From DASQUK01 sp035641315 (GTDB taxonomy: Bacteria > Actinomycetota > Acidimicrobiia > Acidimicrobiales > VFJN01): a DNA stretch of 64,000 nt. Of this stretch, positions 25,793 through 33,995 are shown piece after piece; position 1 is the first letter of the stretch, and every line of letters starts with the position of its first letter. The notes below the pieces were generated by a model, which saw only the letters and a list, made by a program, of their open reading frames with translations, was not told the origin of the DNA and did not search any database. A program made the position numbers and the translations under genes. The stretch is taken from contig DASQUK010000248.1 of NCBI GenBank assembly GCA_035641315.1, positions 1 to 64,000 of the forward strand. The letters run 5' to 3'.

Positions 25793-26109
25793 ATCCCTGG
25801 CGCCGACACAGCGTCGCCGACCGGCCCCTCACCTGCCGCGAGGTGGGCAAGCTCCTCCAGTACTACCTCGACGGCCACACCGACGAGGACGCCACCGCCA
25901 AGGTCGCCGAGCACCTAGAGGACTGCCGGCGCTGCGGCCTCGAAGCCGCGATCTACCGCGAGATCAAGGCTGCCCTCGCGCGCCGAGCTCCGGTGTTGCC
26001 CGAGACCACCCTCGCCCGGCTCCGCCGTTTCGGCGACCAGCTCGCCACCGACGGGCCCCCGGAGGATCCCTCCGGCGACGGCCACGGCGACCCGAGCCGA
26101 CGTGGGTGA
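25789..26109 (+). CDS. Zinc-finger (ZAS-type) anti-sigma factor, second copy
   Basis: A 106-residue protein with an upstream Cys (PLTCREVGKLLQYYLDG) and the zinc motif H-x3-C-x2-C (HLEDCRRC), followed by a helix YREIKAALARRAP and a disordered Gly/Asp-rich tail. The ATG overlaps the ECF stop (ATGA), the classic layout for a cognate sigma/anti-sigma pair such as SigR-RsrA. The zinc cysteines make a thiol-redox signal likely, which fits the thioredoxin genes nearby. Confidence 0.85.
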   Translation: MNPWRRHSVADRPLTCREVGKLLQYYLDGHTDEDATAKVAEHLEDCRRCGLEAAIYREIKAALARRAPVLPETTLARLRRFGDQLATDGPPEDPSGDGHGDPSRRG

Positions 26110-26278
26110 CCTGCTGTTGCCCCGCACCGACGCCGGGGCCCTGGCCCAAGCGGTGGGCGCCGCCGTCGCCTACACCGGGGCGTTGATCGCCGTGCGCCGT
26201 AACCGGGACCTGATGTGGTTCGTGGGCGGGCTCGCCACGCTGACCTTCGCCTGGTTCGCGCTCCGGACCGTCCACTGA
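26102..26278 (+). CDS. Small single-pass membrane protein, unknown
   Basis: A 58-residue reading frame that starts with GTG inside the end of the anti-sigma gene (8-base overlap) and shows normal high-GC third-position codon use. It begins MGDLLLPRTDAGALAQ, has a weakly hydrophobic stretch (AAVAYTGALIAV) and ends with a likely membrane helix (LMWFVGGLATLTFAWFAL). I recognise no family. Its coupling suggests it belongs to the sigma/anti-sigma operon, possibly as a membrane anchor. Confidence 0.5.
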   Translation: MGDLLLPRTDAGALAQAVGAAVAYTGALIAVRRNRDLMWFVGGLATLTFAWFALRTVH

Positions 26279-26369
26279 ACACCCGACCCCGGGCGCGACC
26301 CGTCGAGACTGGGAATGGCCACGTCACGCGCCGGGTTACCAGGGCGCAAGCTGTCACCAGGGGCTGCCC

Positions 26370-27581
26370 ATGAGAGCGCGATGGATTGCTGGCGTCGTCG
26401 GGCTGGGATTGTTGGCTGCGGCGTGCGGTGGCGGCGACGACGACGACGCGTCCACGGCACCGGCGTCCACGGAGGCACGCGAGTCGGCGGCCGGCGGGAC
26501 CGCCATCACCGTCGACCAGGCGGCGCCCAGCCCGGCCGAGGACGTGCCGTCCGCGCTGGACGACCCCGACGACGACAGCTTTCCCGAGCCGCTGATCAAC
26601 ACCGCAGACTTGCTGTCGGGTGGGCCGCCGCCGGACGGCATCCCTGCCATCGACAAGCCGAAGTTCCTGGCCCCCGACCAGGTCGACTTCGTCGAGGACC
26701 AAGAGCCGGTGATGGCCCTCGAGATCGGCGACGACGCCCGCGCCTACCCGCTGCAGGTCATGACCTGGCACGAGATCGTCAACGACACCGTCGACGGCGT
26801 GCCGGTGGCGGTCACCTACTGCCCGCTGTGCAACACCGCGATCGCCTACGACCGCCGGCTCGGCGACCGGGTCCTCGACTTCGGCACCTCGGGGATGCTG
26901 TACAACTCGGCACTGGTCATGTACGACCGCCAGACTGAGTCGCTGTGGAGCCACTTCACGGCCCAGGCCATCGTCGGGCACCTCGCCGGCCAGGAGCTCG
27001 ACGTCTACCCGGTGGCCATCGTGGCGTGGGCCGACTGGCGGGACGCCCACCCCGACGGGCTGGTGCTCAGTCGCGACACGGGCCACGACCGTGACTATGG
27101 CCGGAATCCCTACCCGGGCTACGACGACATCGACTCGCCCGCCTTCCTGTTCGAGGGCGAGGTCGACGGCCGGCTCGCCGCCAAGGAACGGGTCATCGGC
27201 ATCGAGCGCGACGGCGACGCCGTGGCCGTGCGGGCCGATGAGCTCGCCGAGGCCGGCGTGATCGAGGTCGAGGTCGGCGGCGACACGCTGATCGTGTGGC
27301 TCGATCCGGGCACCGCGTCGGCCCTCGACTCCCCGGCCCTCGCCGAAGGACGCGATGTCGGCGCCACCGGGGTGTTCGCCCCGGTGGTCGACGGCCGGGC
27401 GTTGACCTTCGAGCGAGCCGACGACGGCTTCCTGGACGACCAGACCGGCAGCCGCTGGAACGCGCTCGGAGACGCCGTGGAGGGCCCCCTCACGGGCCGC
27501 GCCCTGGAACCGGTGGTCCACGTGGACACGTTCTGGTTCGCCTGGGGGGCCTTCCAGCCCGACACCCGCATCGTCCCCTGA
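26370..27581 (+). CDS. DUF3179-domain lipoprotein
   Basis: A 403-residue predicted lipoprotein: signal peptide with lipobox LAAAC (Cys19), then a low-complexity Asp/Ala linker, then a DUF3179 domain. The domain hallmark TYCPLCNTAIAYDR is present, along with LDFGTSGMLYNSALVMYDR and SLWSHFTAQAIVG. DUF3179 proteins are extracytoplasmic and uncharacterised; the CPLC pair could bind metal or form a disulfide that a TlpA-type thioredoxin would reduce. ATG at 26370 has no strong ribosome site. It is separated by 90 bases from the anti-sigma operon and reads the same way. Confidence 0.85.
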   Translation: MRARWIAGVVGLGLLAAACGGGDDDDASTAPASTEARESAAGGTAITVDQAAPSPAEDVPSALDDPDDDSFPEPLINTADLLSGGPPPDGIPAIDKPKFLAPDQVDFVEDQEPVMALEIGDDARAYPLQVMTWHEIVNDTVDGVPVAVTYCPLCNTAIAYDRRLGDRVLDFGTSGMLYNSALVMYDRQTESLWSHFTAQAIVGHLAGQELDVYPVAIVAWADWRDAHPDGLVLSRDTGHDRDYGRNPYPGYDDIDSPAFLFEGEVDGRLAAKERVIGIERDGDAVAVRADELAEAGVIEVEVGGDTLIVWLDPGTASALDSPALAEGRDVGATGVFAPVVDGRALTFERADDGFLDDQTGSRWNALGDAVEGPLTGRALEPVVHVDTFWFAWGAFQPDTRIVP

Positions 27582-27633
27582 TCTCGGGCGCTCAACCCGG
27601 TCGCCGTGGGTTGCTGGTATAGATGGTCGGCGC

Positions 27634-28401
27634 GTGCGCTCGCGCAACACGAACGAGGGCTGGGACGACTACCTGGCGGCGTTCCACACCGAACGGACGG
27701 GGATCACCGAGGCCGTCCTCGGTGCCGCCCCGGGTGACGATGGCCGCGAACCGTACGACTGGTTGGTCCAGGCCCTCCCCGGTGACGGCGTGATCGTCGA
27801 CGTCGGCTGCGGCAGCGGGCCCCTCGCCGCCCGGACGCCCCGCCGCTGGATCGGGCTCGATCGCAACCCGGCCGAGCTGGGCCGGGCCGCACGGGCCGCA
27901 CCCGGCCGGGTGGTCCGCGCCGATGCCGCCGCCGCCCCCGTGCGTGCCGGCGGCGCCGATGTCGTGATCTGCTCGATGGCGCTGATGCTCTTCGCCGATC
28001 CGACCGCCGCCGTCGGCGAGATGGCCCGCCTGCTGCGGGTGGGGGGCCTGTTCGTGGCCCTGGTCCCGGCGACCCGGCCGCTGACGATCCGGGATCGGGT
28101 CCGGTACGCCCGGCTGCTGGCGGCGCTCCGGCTCCGGCGCATGCCCTTCCGCCACCCCGGTGTGCTCGACGAACCCCGGTCGTTGCTGGCTCCGGCCGGG
28201 CTCGACCTGGTGAGCATGGAACGGCGGCGCTTCGCGTACCGGCTCGGCGACACCGACGCCGCCGTGCTGTGGATGCGCTCCCTGTACCTGCCCGGCCTCG
28301 GCGGCCGCCGGTGGCATGCCGTGCAGCAGGTCGCGCAGCGCTGGACCGGCTCGAGCATCGGGCTACCGCTGTGCCGCCTGGTCGCCGTCAAGCCCGCCTG
28401 A
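27634..28401 (+). CDS. SAM-dependent methyltransferase (type 11-like)
   Basis: A 255-residue protein with a methyltransferase core: motif I VIVDVGCGSGPLAA, acidic loop IGLDRNPAELG, motif IV VVICSMALMLFADP and post-motif LRVGGLFVALVPATRP. Residues 180-255 form a C-terminal extension of unknown role. A TATAGAT element at 27618-27624 lies close upstream of the GTG at 27634, so the transcript may have a very short leader. No partner gene is coupled to it. Confidence 0.8.
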   Translation: MRSRNTNEGWDDYLAAFHTERTGITEAVLGAAPGDDGREPYDWLVQALPGDGVIVDVGCGSGPLAARTPRRWIGLDRNPAELGRAARAAPGRVVRADAAAAPVRAGGADVVICSMALMLFADPTAAVGEMARLLRVGGLFVALVPATRPLTIRDRVRYARLLAALRLRRMPFRHPGVLDEPRSLLAPAGLDLVSMERRRFAYRLGDTDAAVLWMRSLYLPGLGGRRWHAVQQVAQRWTGSSIGLPLCRLVAVKPA

Positions 28402-28435
28402 GCCCATAGCACGTCGGGGCGATTCCCGGCCGCGG

Positions 28436-29857
28436 TCAGCCAGCGAGGTCGCGCAGGGCGTCCTCGATGCCCCGGTGGAAGGTGGGATAGGCGTAGATCA
28501 TCTGGCGGAGCCCCTCGGTCGGGACCTGGGCGTGCACGGCCAAGGTCAGGGCGCCGAGGACCTCGCCGCCCGCGGGGCCCATGGCCGTAGCGCCGACCAG
28601 CACGCCCCGCTCGGCGTCCTCGACCAGCTTGATGACGCCCTCGTTGCCGGCCCCGTGGATCCAGCCCCGAGCGGTGCGGGGCACCGCGCTCGTGCCGGTC
28701 CGCACCGCCAGTTCGGCCTCGCGGGCCTGGGCCTCGGTCCAGCCGACCGCCCCGATCTCGGGGTCGGTGAAGGTGACCCGGGGCAGCGCCTGGTAGTCGG
28801 CGGGCGTGTGCGGCCGGCCAAGGATGTCGGCCGCGGCGATCGCCGACTGGTACATGGCCACGTGGGTGAAGGCGCCCTTGCCGGTGACGTCGCCCACGGC
28901 CCACACGCCGTCGGTGACCCGCAGGTGCTCGTCGACCGGCACCCAGCGACGGGTTTCGTCGACGCCGACCGCGCCCAGCCCGACCGCGGGCAGGTCGGCT
29001 CGGCGCCCGGTGGCCACCAGCAGCTGGGCGGCGGCCAGGCGGGTGCCGTCCTCGAGGCCCACGGCGAGGCGGGCGCCGTCGCGGTGGACCCCCCTGACCC
29101 GGGCCGAGGTGCGCACCGCGACGCCCTCGGCTTCGAACACGTCGGCCAGCAGCCGCCCGGTCTCCGGCTCCTCGCCGGGTACCAGCCGGTCCAGCATCTC
29201 CACCACGGTCACCGCGACCCCGAAGCGGGCGAACACCTGGGCGAGCTCGACACCGACCGGGCCCCCGCCCAGCACGATCAGCGACGAGGGCAGCTCCTTG
29301 GCCTCGATCGCCTCGCGATTGGTCCAGTACGGCACTCCGGCCCGATCCCCACCCGCCGCTCCGTGGCGGCGTCGGCCTCCGCCCGACTCGTGGCCTAGGC
29401 CGGGGATGGGCGGGATGACGGCATGGGTGCCGGTGGCCACCACGATGCCCCGGTGGGCCTCGATCTCACGCTCACCGACGGCGACCCGGCCCGGTGCCAG
29501 GATCCGCCCCTCGCCGCGCAAGAACCGGCCGCCCTTGGCCTCGAACCGCTCGACCGCCACCCGGTCGTCCCAATCGTCGGTCGCTTCGTCACGGATGCGT
29601 TGGGCCAAGGGGGCCCAGTCGGGCCGCACCGTCGCGTCGCCGGCCATGCCCGGGATGCGGCGACCCTCGGCCAGCAGGTTGGCCGCCCGGATCATCATCT
29701 TCGACGGCACGCAGCCCCAGTACGGGCACTCGCCCCCCACCAACTGGCGCTCGACGCCCACCACGTCCAGGCCCGCCTCGGCCAGCCGGCCGGCGACGTC
29801 CTCGCCACCCGGGCCCATCCCGATCACCACCGCGTCTGCGCTCAACGTCTCACCCAC
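28436..29857 (-). CDS. FAD-dependent pyridine nucleotide-disulfide oxidoreductase
   Basis: A 473-residue class I flavoprotein disulfide reductase, second in the window. FAD motif VVIGMGPGGEDVAG, redox pair C44-x4-C49 in GGECPYWGCVPSK, NAD motif VLGGGPVGVELAQ and second FAD motif WAVGDVTG are present. The family His-Glu dyad near the C-terminus is altered: the segment reads AYPTFHRGIEDAL, with Tyr in place of the catalytic His. A Gly/Arg-rich insert (GHESGGGRRRHGAAGGDRAG) precedes the NAD domain. GTG at 29857 is chosen because AGGAG precedes it by five bases. It is related to the protein at 17507-18907. Confidence 0.87.
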   Translation of the reverse strand: MGETLSADAVVIGMGPGGEDVAGRLAEAGLDVVGVERQLVGGECPYWGCVPSKMMIRAANLLAEGRRIPGMAGDATVRPDWAPLAQRIRDEATDDWDDRVAVERFEAKGGRFLRGEGRILAPGRVAVGEREIEAHRGIVVATGTHAVIPPIPGLGHESGGGRRRHGAAGGDRAGVPYWTNREAIEAKELPSSLIVLGGGPVGVELAQVFARFGVAVTVVEMLDRLVPGEEPETGRLLADVFEAEGVAVRTSARVRGVHRDGARLAVGLEDGTRLAAAQLLVATGRRADLPAVGLGAVGVDETRRWVPVDEHLRVTDGVWAVGDVTGKGAFTHVAMYQSAIAAADILGRPHTPADYQALPRVTFTDPEIGAVGWTEAQAREAELAVRTGTSAVPRTARGWIHGAGNEGVIKLVEDAERGVLVGATAMGPAGGEVLGALTLAVHAQVPTEGLRQMIYAYPTFHRGIEDALRDLAG

Positions 29858-30056
29858 CGGCGCTCCTTCGTCTGCGAACCGGGTCACCACCCGGGAACCC
29901 GCCTCGCGCCCCGTCGTGTTCCCCGGACAGGTCTCCGGGTTCTTAGGACTCGGTGAACTCCGGCCCGCCGCCATGGACCGGTTCCCGGATCGGGTGCACG
30001 CTCGCCGCGGCACGGACCTTTGTCCGGGTCCCACCCGAGTTGTCCAAGGAGGGGCG

Positions 30057-30725
30057 ATGAAGCGCTTCCTGTTCGGTTTGACCGTTGTCCTCCTCGTCGG
30101 TGTGGTCGCTGTCCCCGCCGGCGCCGCGCCCCGGGATGGTGGGACGCGACGCTGGCAGGTCACCGTCGAGAACCTGACGCCCGCCGGGTCCCAGCCCCTG
30201 TCGCCACCGCTGGTGGCCGTCCACTCGCAACGGGCGGACGTCTGGAGCGTGGGCGCCATCGCCAACCATGGGGTGGCCGCCATCGCCGAAGACGCCAACA
30301 ACGCCCCGCTGGAGGCCGCCCTGCCCCAGGTCCCCGGCGTCGAGACCGTCTTCACCGTGCCCGGCGGACCCATCCCCCCGGGCCAGGTCCGCAGCTTCGA
30401 GATGGAGACCCGGGGCCGCTTCGAGCGGCTGACACTGCTCACCATGCTGGTCAACACCAACGACGCATTCACAGGCCTGGACTCGCTGCGGGTCCACGGC
30501 AAGGGCGCGGTCATCGACACCATCGCCTACGACGCCGGCAGCGAGCGCAACAACGAGCTGGCCGGGTTCATCCCGGGGCCGTGCTGCAACAACCCGTTCG
30601 TGCGTGACCCCGAAGGCGCCCTGATCCGCCCCCACGACGGCATCACCGGCGTCGGGGACCTCGACCCCGCCGTCTACGGCTGGCCCGAGCCCGCGGCCCG
30701 GATCACCATCACCCCCGCCGGGTAG
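30057..30725 (+). CDS. Secreted spondin-domain protein
   Basis: A 222-residue exported protein. A signal peptide (FLFGLTVVLLVGVVAVPAGA, cleaved near residue 24) precedes one spondin-N domain: WQVTVENLTPAGSQPLSPPL, DTIAYDAGSERNNEL and a CC pair in GPCCNNPF. Bacterial spondin-domain proteins are secreted and largely unstudied. ATG at 30057 follows AAGGAGGGG. It is followed 11 bases later by the haloalkane dehalogenase gene, with no evident functional link. Confidence 0.8.
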   Translation: MKRFLFGLTVVLLVGVVAVPAGAAPRDGGTRRWQVTVENLTPAGSQPLSPPLVAVHSQRADVWSVGAIANHGVAAIAEDANNAPLEAALPQVPGVETVFTVPGGPIPPGQVRSFEMETRGRFERLTLLTMLVNTNDAFTGLDSLRVHGKGAVIDTIAYDAGSERNNELAGFIPGPCCNNPFVRDPEGALIRPHDGITGVGDLDPAVYGWPEPAARITITPAG

Positions 30726-30736
30726 ACGGCCGGGGT

Positions 30737-31600
30737 ATGGAGATCGACTTCTCGCCGGATCGGTCGCTGTACCCGTTCGAGTCCCGCTGGTTCGCATCGT
30801 CCAAGGGGCGCATGCACTACATCGACGAAGGTGCGGGGGCGCCGCTGCTGCTCTGCCACGGGAACCCGACCTGGAGCTTCCTGTACCGGCACATCGTGCA
30901 CGCGCTGCGCGACAGGTTCCGGTGCGTGGCGATCGACTACCTGGGGTTCGGGTTGTCGGACCGCCCCGAGGGCTACGGCTACACGGTCGAAGAACATGCC
31001 GGCGTCGTGGGCGAGCTCGTCGACGACCTCGCCCTCGAGGGCTTCGTCGTCATGGGCCAGGACTGGGGCGGGCCCATCGGCACCACGGTCGCGGTCGACC
31101 GGGCGGACCGGATCAGGGGGCTGGTGCTCGGCAACACCTGGTTCTGGCCCACCGAGTCGCTCAGCATGAAGGCCTTCAGCCGGGTCATGTCGAGCGGGCC
31201 GCTCCAGCGGATGATCCTCGAGCGCAACCTGTTCGTCGAGCGGCTCATGCCGGCCGCGATGGCCCGCAAGCTGACACCCGAGGAGATGGACCACTACCGC
31301 AAGGCCCAGCCCAGCCCCGAGGCCCGCCGAGGTGTCGCGGAGATGCCCCGCCAGATCCTCGCGGCCCGGCCGCTGTTGGAGCGGCTCGCCCGACAGGTGC
31401 CCGAGCGCCTCGGCGACAAGCCGGCCCTCCTGGTGTGGGGGATGAAGGACCTCGGGTTCCGGCCCAAGTCGTTCCTGCCGAGGGTTCGCTCGACGTTTGC
31501 CGACCATGATGTCGTCGAGCTGCCCCGGGCCAAGCACTACATCCAGGAAGACGCACCCGACCAGATCGCCGCCGCCATCGGGCGGCGGTTCGGCCCGTAG
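30737..31600 (+). CDS. Alpha/beta hydrolase, haloalkane dehalogenase-like
   Basis: A 287-residue alpha/beta hydrolase with haloalkane dehalogenase features. The oxyanion/halide segment HGNPTWSFLYR (41-51), the nucleophile elbow GQDWGG with Asp109 and halide-binding Trp110, and the catalytic His267 in AKHYIQEDAPDQ are all present. An Asp nucleophile (not Ser) followed by Trp is specific to haloalkane dehalogenases and epoxide hydrolases; HGNPTW favours the former. The enzyme would convert a haloalkane to an alcohol and halide. A haloacid dehalogenase gene lies 11 bases away on the opposite strand. Confidence 0.85.
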   Translation: MEIDFSPDRSLYPFESRWFASSKGRMHYIDEGAGAPLLLCHGNPTWSFLYRHIVHALRDRFRCVAIDYLGFGLSDRPEGYGYTVEEHAGVVGELVDDLALEGFVVMGQDWGGPIGTTVAVDRADRIRGLVLGNTWFWPTESLSMKAFSRVMSSGPLQRMILERNLFVERLMPAAMARKLTPEEMDHYRKAQPSPEARRGVAEMPRQILAARPLLERLARQVPERLGDKPALLVWGMKDLGFRPKSFLPRVRSTFADHDVVELPRAKHYIQEDAPDQIAAAIGRRFGP

Positions 31601-31611
31601 CGCGCCCCAGC

Positions 31612-32289
31612 TCAGCAGTGGGGCAGCGCCAACAGCCCGCCCACGACCTCCACGAGGTCGACACCCCTGACGTGCGGCGGGTCGAACGTCGGCGGATAGC
31701 TGCCCTCGAGGCGCGACGCCCAGCCCCCGACCAATCCCGCACGAACGGCGCCGTGGACATCCCACGCGTGGACCGCCACCATCCCGAGCTGCTGCGGCTC
31801 CACGCCCAGGACCGCGGCCGCGTGACGGTAGGGGGCAGGCGCGGGCTTCCACACGCCGACCTCGTCCACACTGATAACACGGCCGACCAGCCCTTCGAGC
31901 CCCGCCGCCCGAAGTAGGCGCCCGGTGGTCTCGGCCGACCCGTTGGTCAGCGCCGCCGCCCCGATGGACTCCGCAGCCAGCCGCTCGAGCGCGGGGCGGA
32001 CGTCCGCGTGGGGTATGAGCGACGAGAACGCATCCAGCACCCGGCCCCGCGCGCGGGCGTCAAGGCCAGGGGCCGCCGCCGTCAGCGCCTCGTGGGCAAC
32101 CTGACCGAAGGGGGCGTACGTCCCGCTTGCTGCCAGCGCGAAGCCATCGCGCAAGAGCCGCCCGAAGAACACCTCGAGCGCCCGCGGCCCGGCACTCTCC
32201 TCCGCCAGAGCGCGACCCACCATCTCGAGCGAGAACATCGTCTCGACCACATCGAAGGCCACCACCCGTGGGCGCCGCGGCTGTGTCAC
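31612..32289 (-). CDS. Haloacid dehalogenase, type II
   Basis: A 225-residue HAD-superfamily protein of the L-2-haloacid dehalogenase type. Nucleophile motif AFDVVETMFSLE (Asp13) lacks the second Asp of phosphatases, as in true dehalogenases; motif II is ALTNGSAET; the Lys motif is VWKPAPAPYRHAA; motif III region is VAVHAWDVHGAVRAGL, typical of the type II group. It would remove halide from 2-haloalkanoic acids. GTG at 32289 has a weak ribosome site. It converges with the haloalkane dehalogenase gene. Confidence 0.84.
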   Translation of the reverse strand: MTQPRRPRVVAFDVVETMFSLEMVGRALAEESAGPRALEVFFGRLLRDGFALAASGTYAPFGQVAHEALTAAAPGLDARARGRVLDAFSSLIPHADVRPALERLAAESIGAAALTNGSAETTGRLLRAAGLEGLVGRVISVDEVGVWKPAPAPYRHAAAVLGVEPQQLGMVAVHAWDVHGAVRAGLVGGWASRLEGSYPPTFDPPHVRGVDLVEVVGGLLALPHC

Positions 32290-32306
32290 GCGGGAGTTCT
32301 ACCGCG

Positions 32307-32690
32307 TCACCCGGCGGTGAGCAGCTCCGGGTACCGGCGCTGGAGGTCCTCCCACAGGCTTGCCGGCGCGGCGAAGCGGTCGAACCGATGGAGGTCGCCG
32401 ATGGCGACCACCTCGTCGAGCTGCTTGGCGACCGGCTCGATCCACACCCGCACCTGCTCCCGCCGATGCTCGGCCAGCGGCAGGTGATCGCGGCGCAGGA
32501 TGCCCGGCGGCCTCGCTCGCCGCGACCTTGCGGCCGCAGCGGCACGGGTTGGCCGGATCGACCAGACCGCAGCGGTTGTCGATCACCTGTCGTAGCGTCC
32601 GGCGGGCGCGGGCGACGCGCTGGCGGAACGCCTCACGGGTGCACTCGAGAATCTCGGCCCCAGCGGGTTGCGTACCTGCTAGCGGATGTC
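32307..32690 (-). pseudogene. Decayed sigma-factor gene (C-terminal part, frameshifted)
   Basis: On the minus strand one frame reads ILECTREAFRQRVARARRTL then NRCGLVDPANPCRCGRKV, a sigma-70 region-4 helix-turn-helix followed by a Cys motif. After a one-base frameshift near 32501-32507 the coding continues as GILRRDHLPLAEHRREQV to LWEDLQRRYPELLTAG and a stop at 32307. The N-terminal half (region 2) is absent. The intact ECF factor at 37147-37977 has the matching ARAAVRTFVAEHCGL and RCHCRKR motifs, so both belong to the same sigma subgroup. The next 200 bases upstream (to 32889) hold only fragmentary frames, one reading SILIDDHLADMEGAAARAPE, which I cannot assign. Confidence 0.6.
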
Positions 32691-32889
32691 GTCTGGGCTC
32701 CAGCCGCGGCGGATCTCGCCGCCGCCCAGGAAGATGAGAGACATCGCACCCCGGGAGTGTGACACCGGTTCACCAAATCGATGGCCTCAGGCGCCCGGGC
32801 TGCGGCCCCTTCCATGTCCGCCAGGTGATCGTCGATCAGAATTGACCGACCCGCCCAGTCGGCTGTTCCGCCCACCGGTCTGGGCGGTG

Positions 32890-33222
32890 TCACCCGTCTA
32901 CGGCGTAGGCGCGGGCTTCGGTGAGCAGTGCCTGCCAGGTGACTTCGTCGCGCTCGGGGATCGACGCCCATTCCTTGAACGTTCGGCCGGCGGGCGCGAA
33001 CGGCTGGGCGTCGCCGCCGTCGATGAGTTGAGCGACGCGTTCGCGGGGCAGCTTGACGATGAGGTCGCCGGTGCGGTGGTCGCAGGTGGCGAAGAACGTG
33101 CCGTTGATCCTGAGGCAAGGGAACTTCATGAGGGTGCCGATGCTCGTGGATGGTTCGGTGAGGAAGGGCTCGGCGATGTCCCAGAAGAAGGCGGTCTCGG
33201 GCGTCGGCGCTGGCGGTTGCAT
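32890..33222 (-). CDS. MmcQ/YjbR- or TfoX-like small protein
   Basis: A 110-residue protein with the MmcQ/YjbR-type core: KFPCLRINGTFFATCDH, DLIVKLPRERVAQLIDGG and FAPAGRTFKEWASIP. These small alpha/beta proteins have a DNA-binding-like fold, but no biochemical role is established. ATG at 33222 is preceded by a modest ribosome site. It lies 22 bases from the end of the HxlR gene and reads the same way, so it could be its downstream operon partner. Confidence 0.72.
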   Translation of the reverse strand: MQPPAPTPETAFFWDIAEPFLTEPSTSIGTLMKFPCLRINGTFFATCDHRTGDLIVKLPRERVAQLIDGGDAQPFAPAGRTFKEWASIPERDEVTWQALLTEARAYAVDG

Positions 33223-33244
33223 CGTGTGGTCTCCGTTCGGTTGG

Positions 33245-33901
33245 TCAGCCCTGCCAGGTGCCGAGGGTCAACTTCTCCAGTAGGGCGAGAGCGAGTGGGC
33301 GATCGCCGTCGATATGGAGGCGGCCGGATGTTTCAGCGTCGTGGAGGGTGAGGCCGGCGTTGAAGAGGTTGGTGAAGGTGACCGCGTCGGAGCTGATGGT
33401 GGCATCGGGGTGGCCGGGGGGTGTGGCGCTGGGTTCGAAGACGGTGGGTCCGATGGTCAGCCCGATGTCGTGGGGGTCGATCCGGAAGCGGTAGGTGGCC
33501 TCGAAGTCGACGCCCTTGGCGAGGACCCAGTGGCCGTTGCGGCGCATCTGCTCGAGGACGGCGTCGGTCGGGCCGGCGGGTGCGTTCTCGAAGAGGTAGG
33601 CGCCGAAGCGGCCGAGGCCGTTGAGGACCGGGAGGAGCATCTCGCAAGCCCGGGGGTCGAGCTCGTACACGACAGCGGGCGCGGGTGGCGGCAGCTCGCG
33701 CCGGGCCAGGATGCCGGCGGCCTGGAGGGTGCGGAGCCGTTTCGTGAGCAGGTTGGGCGAGACCTTGGGGTTGATGTTCTGCAGGTCGCTGAACCGCATC
33801 GGCGCGTGGGCGAGATCACGGAGCAGCAGCAGGGTCCAGCGGTCGCCGATGAGATCGAGAGCGACGGCGACCGGGCAGCCCTGCTCGTAGCTGTCGCTCA
33901 T
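33245..33901 (-). CDS. HxlR-family regulator with SCP2-like C-terminal domain
   Basis: A 218-residue regulator. The HxlR winged helix occupies about 1-100 (CPVAVALDLIGDRWTLLLLR, DLQNINPKVSPNLLTKRL, VVYELDPRACEMLLPVL). The rest resembles an SCP2-type ligand domain (PDATISSDAVTFTNLFNAGL). The first Cys (residue 9) is the position that senses thiols in some HxlR proteins. ATG at 33901 follows GGAGGG. It is divergent from an ABC exporter operon, and three TATCGATAG-type sites lie between them, overlapping both promoters. Confidence 0.9.
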   Translation of the reverse strand: MSDSYEQGCPVAVALDLIGDRWTLLLLRDLAHAPMRFSDLQNINPKVSPNLLTKRLRTLQAAGILARRELPPPAPAVVYELDPRACEMLLPVLNGLGRFGAYLFENAPAGPTDAVLEQMRRNGHWVLAKGVDFEATYRFRIDPHDIGLTIGPTVFEPSATPPGHPDATISSDAVTFTNLFNAGLTLHDAETSGRLHIDGDRPLALALLEKLTLGTWQG

Positions 33902-33923
33902 CAGCCCACCCTCCGTACTTCAC

Positions 33924-33995
33924 CATCGATAGTTGGCTCTTGACGATCGATAGCAAGGCCAACTACACAACTGATGGTGTCCACTATCGATAGTG
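33924..33995. promoter_or_regulatory. Triple TATCGATA operator and divergent leaderless promoter
   Basis: Three related sites: CATCGATAG at 33924-33933, GATCGATAGC at 33945-33954, and the perfect palindrome CACTATCGATAGTG at 33982-33995. For the exporter, -35 TTGACG (33940-33945) and -10 TACACA (33964-33969) are 18 bases apart and place the transcript start at the ATG 33974, so the mRNA is probably leaderless and the third site lies inside the first codons. For the regulator, the first site overlaps its likely -10. Binding at all three would block both genes. Confidence 0.65.
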
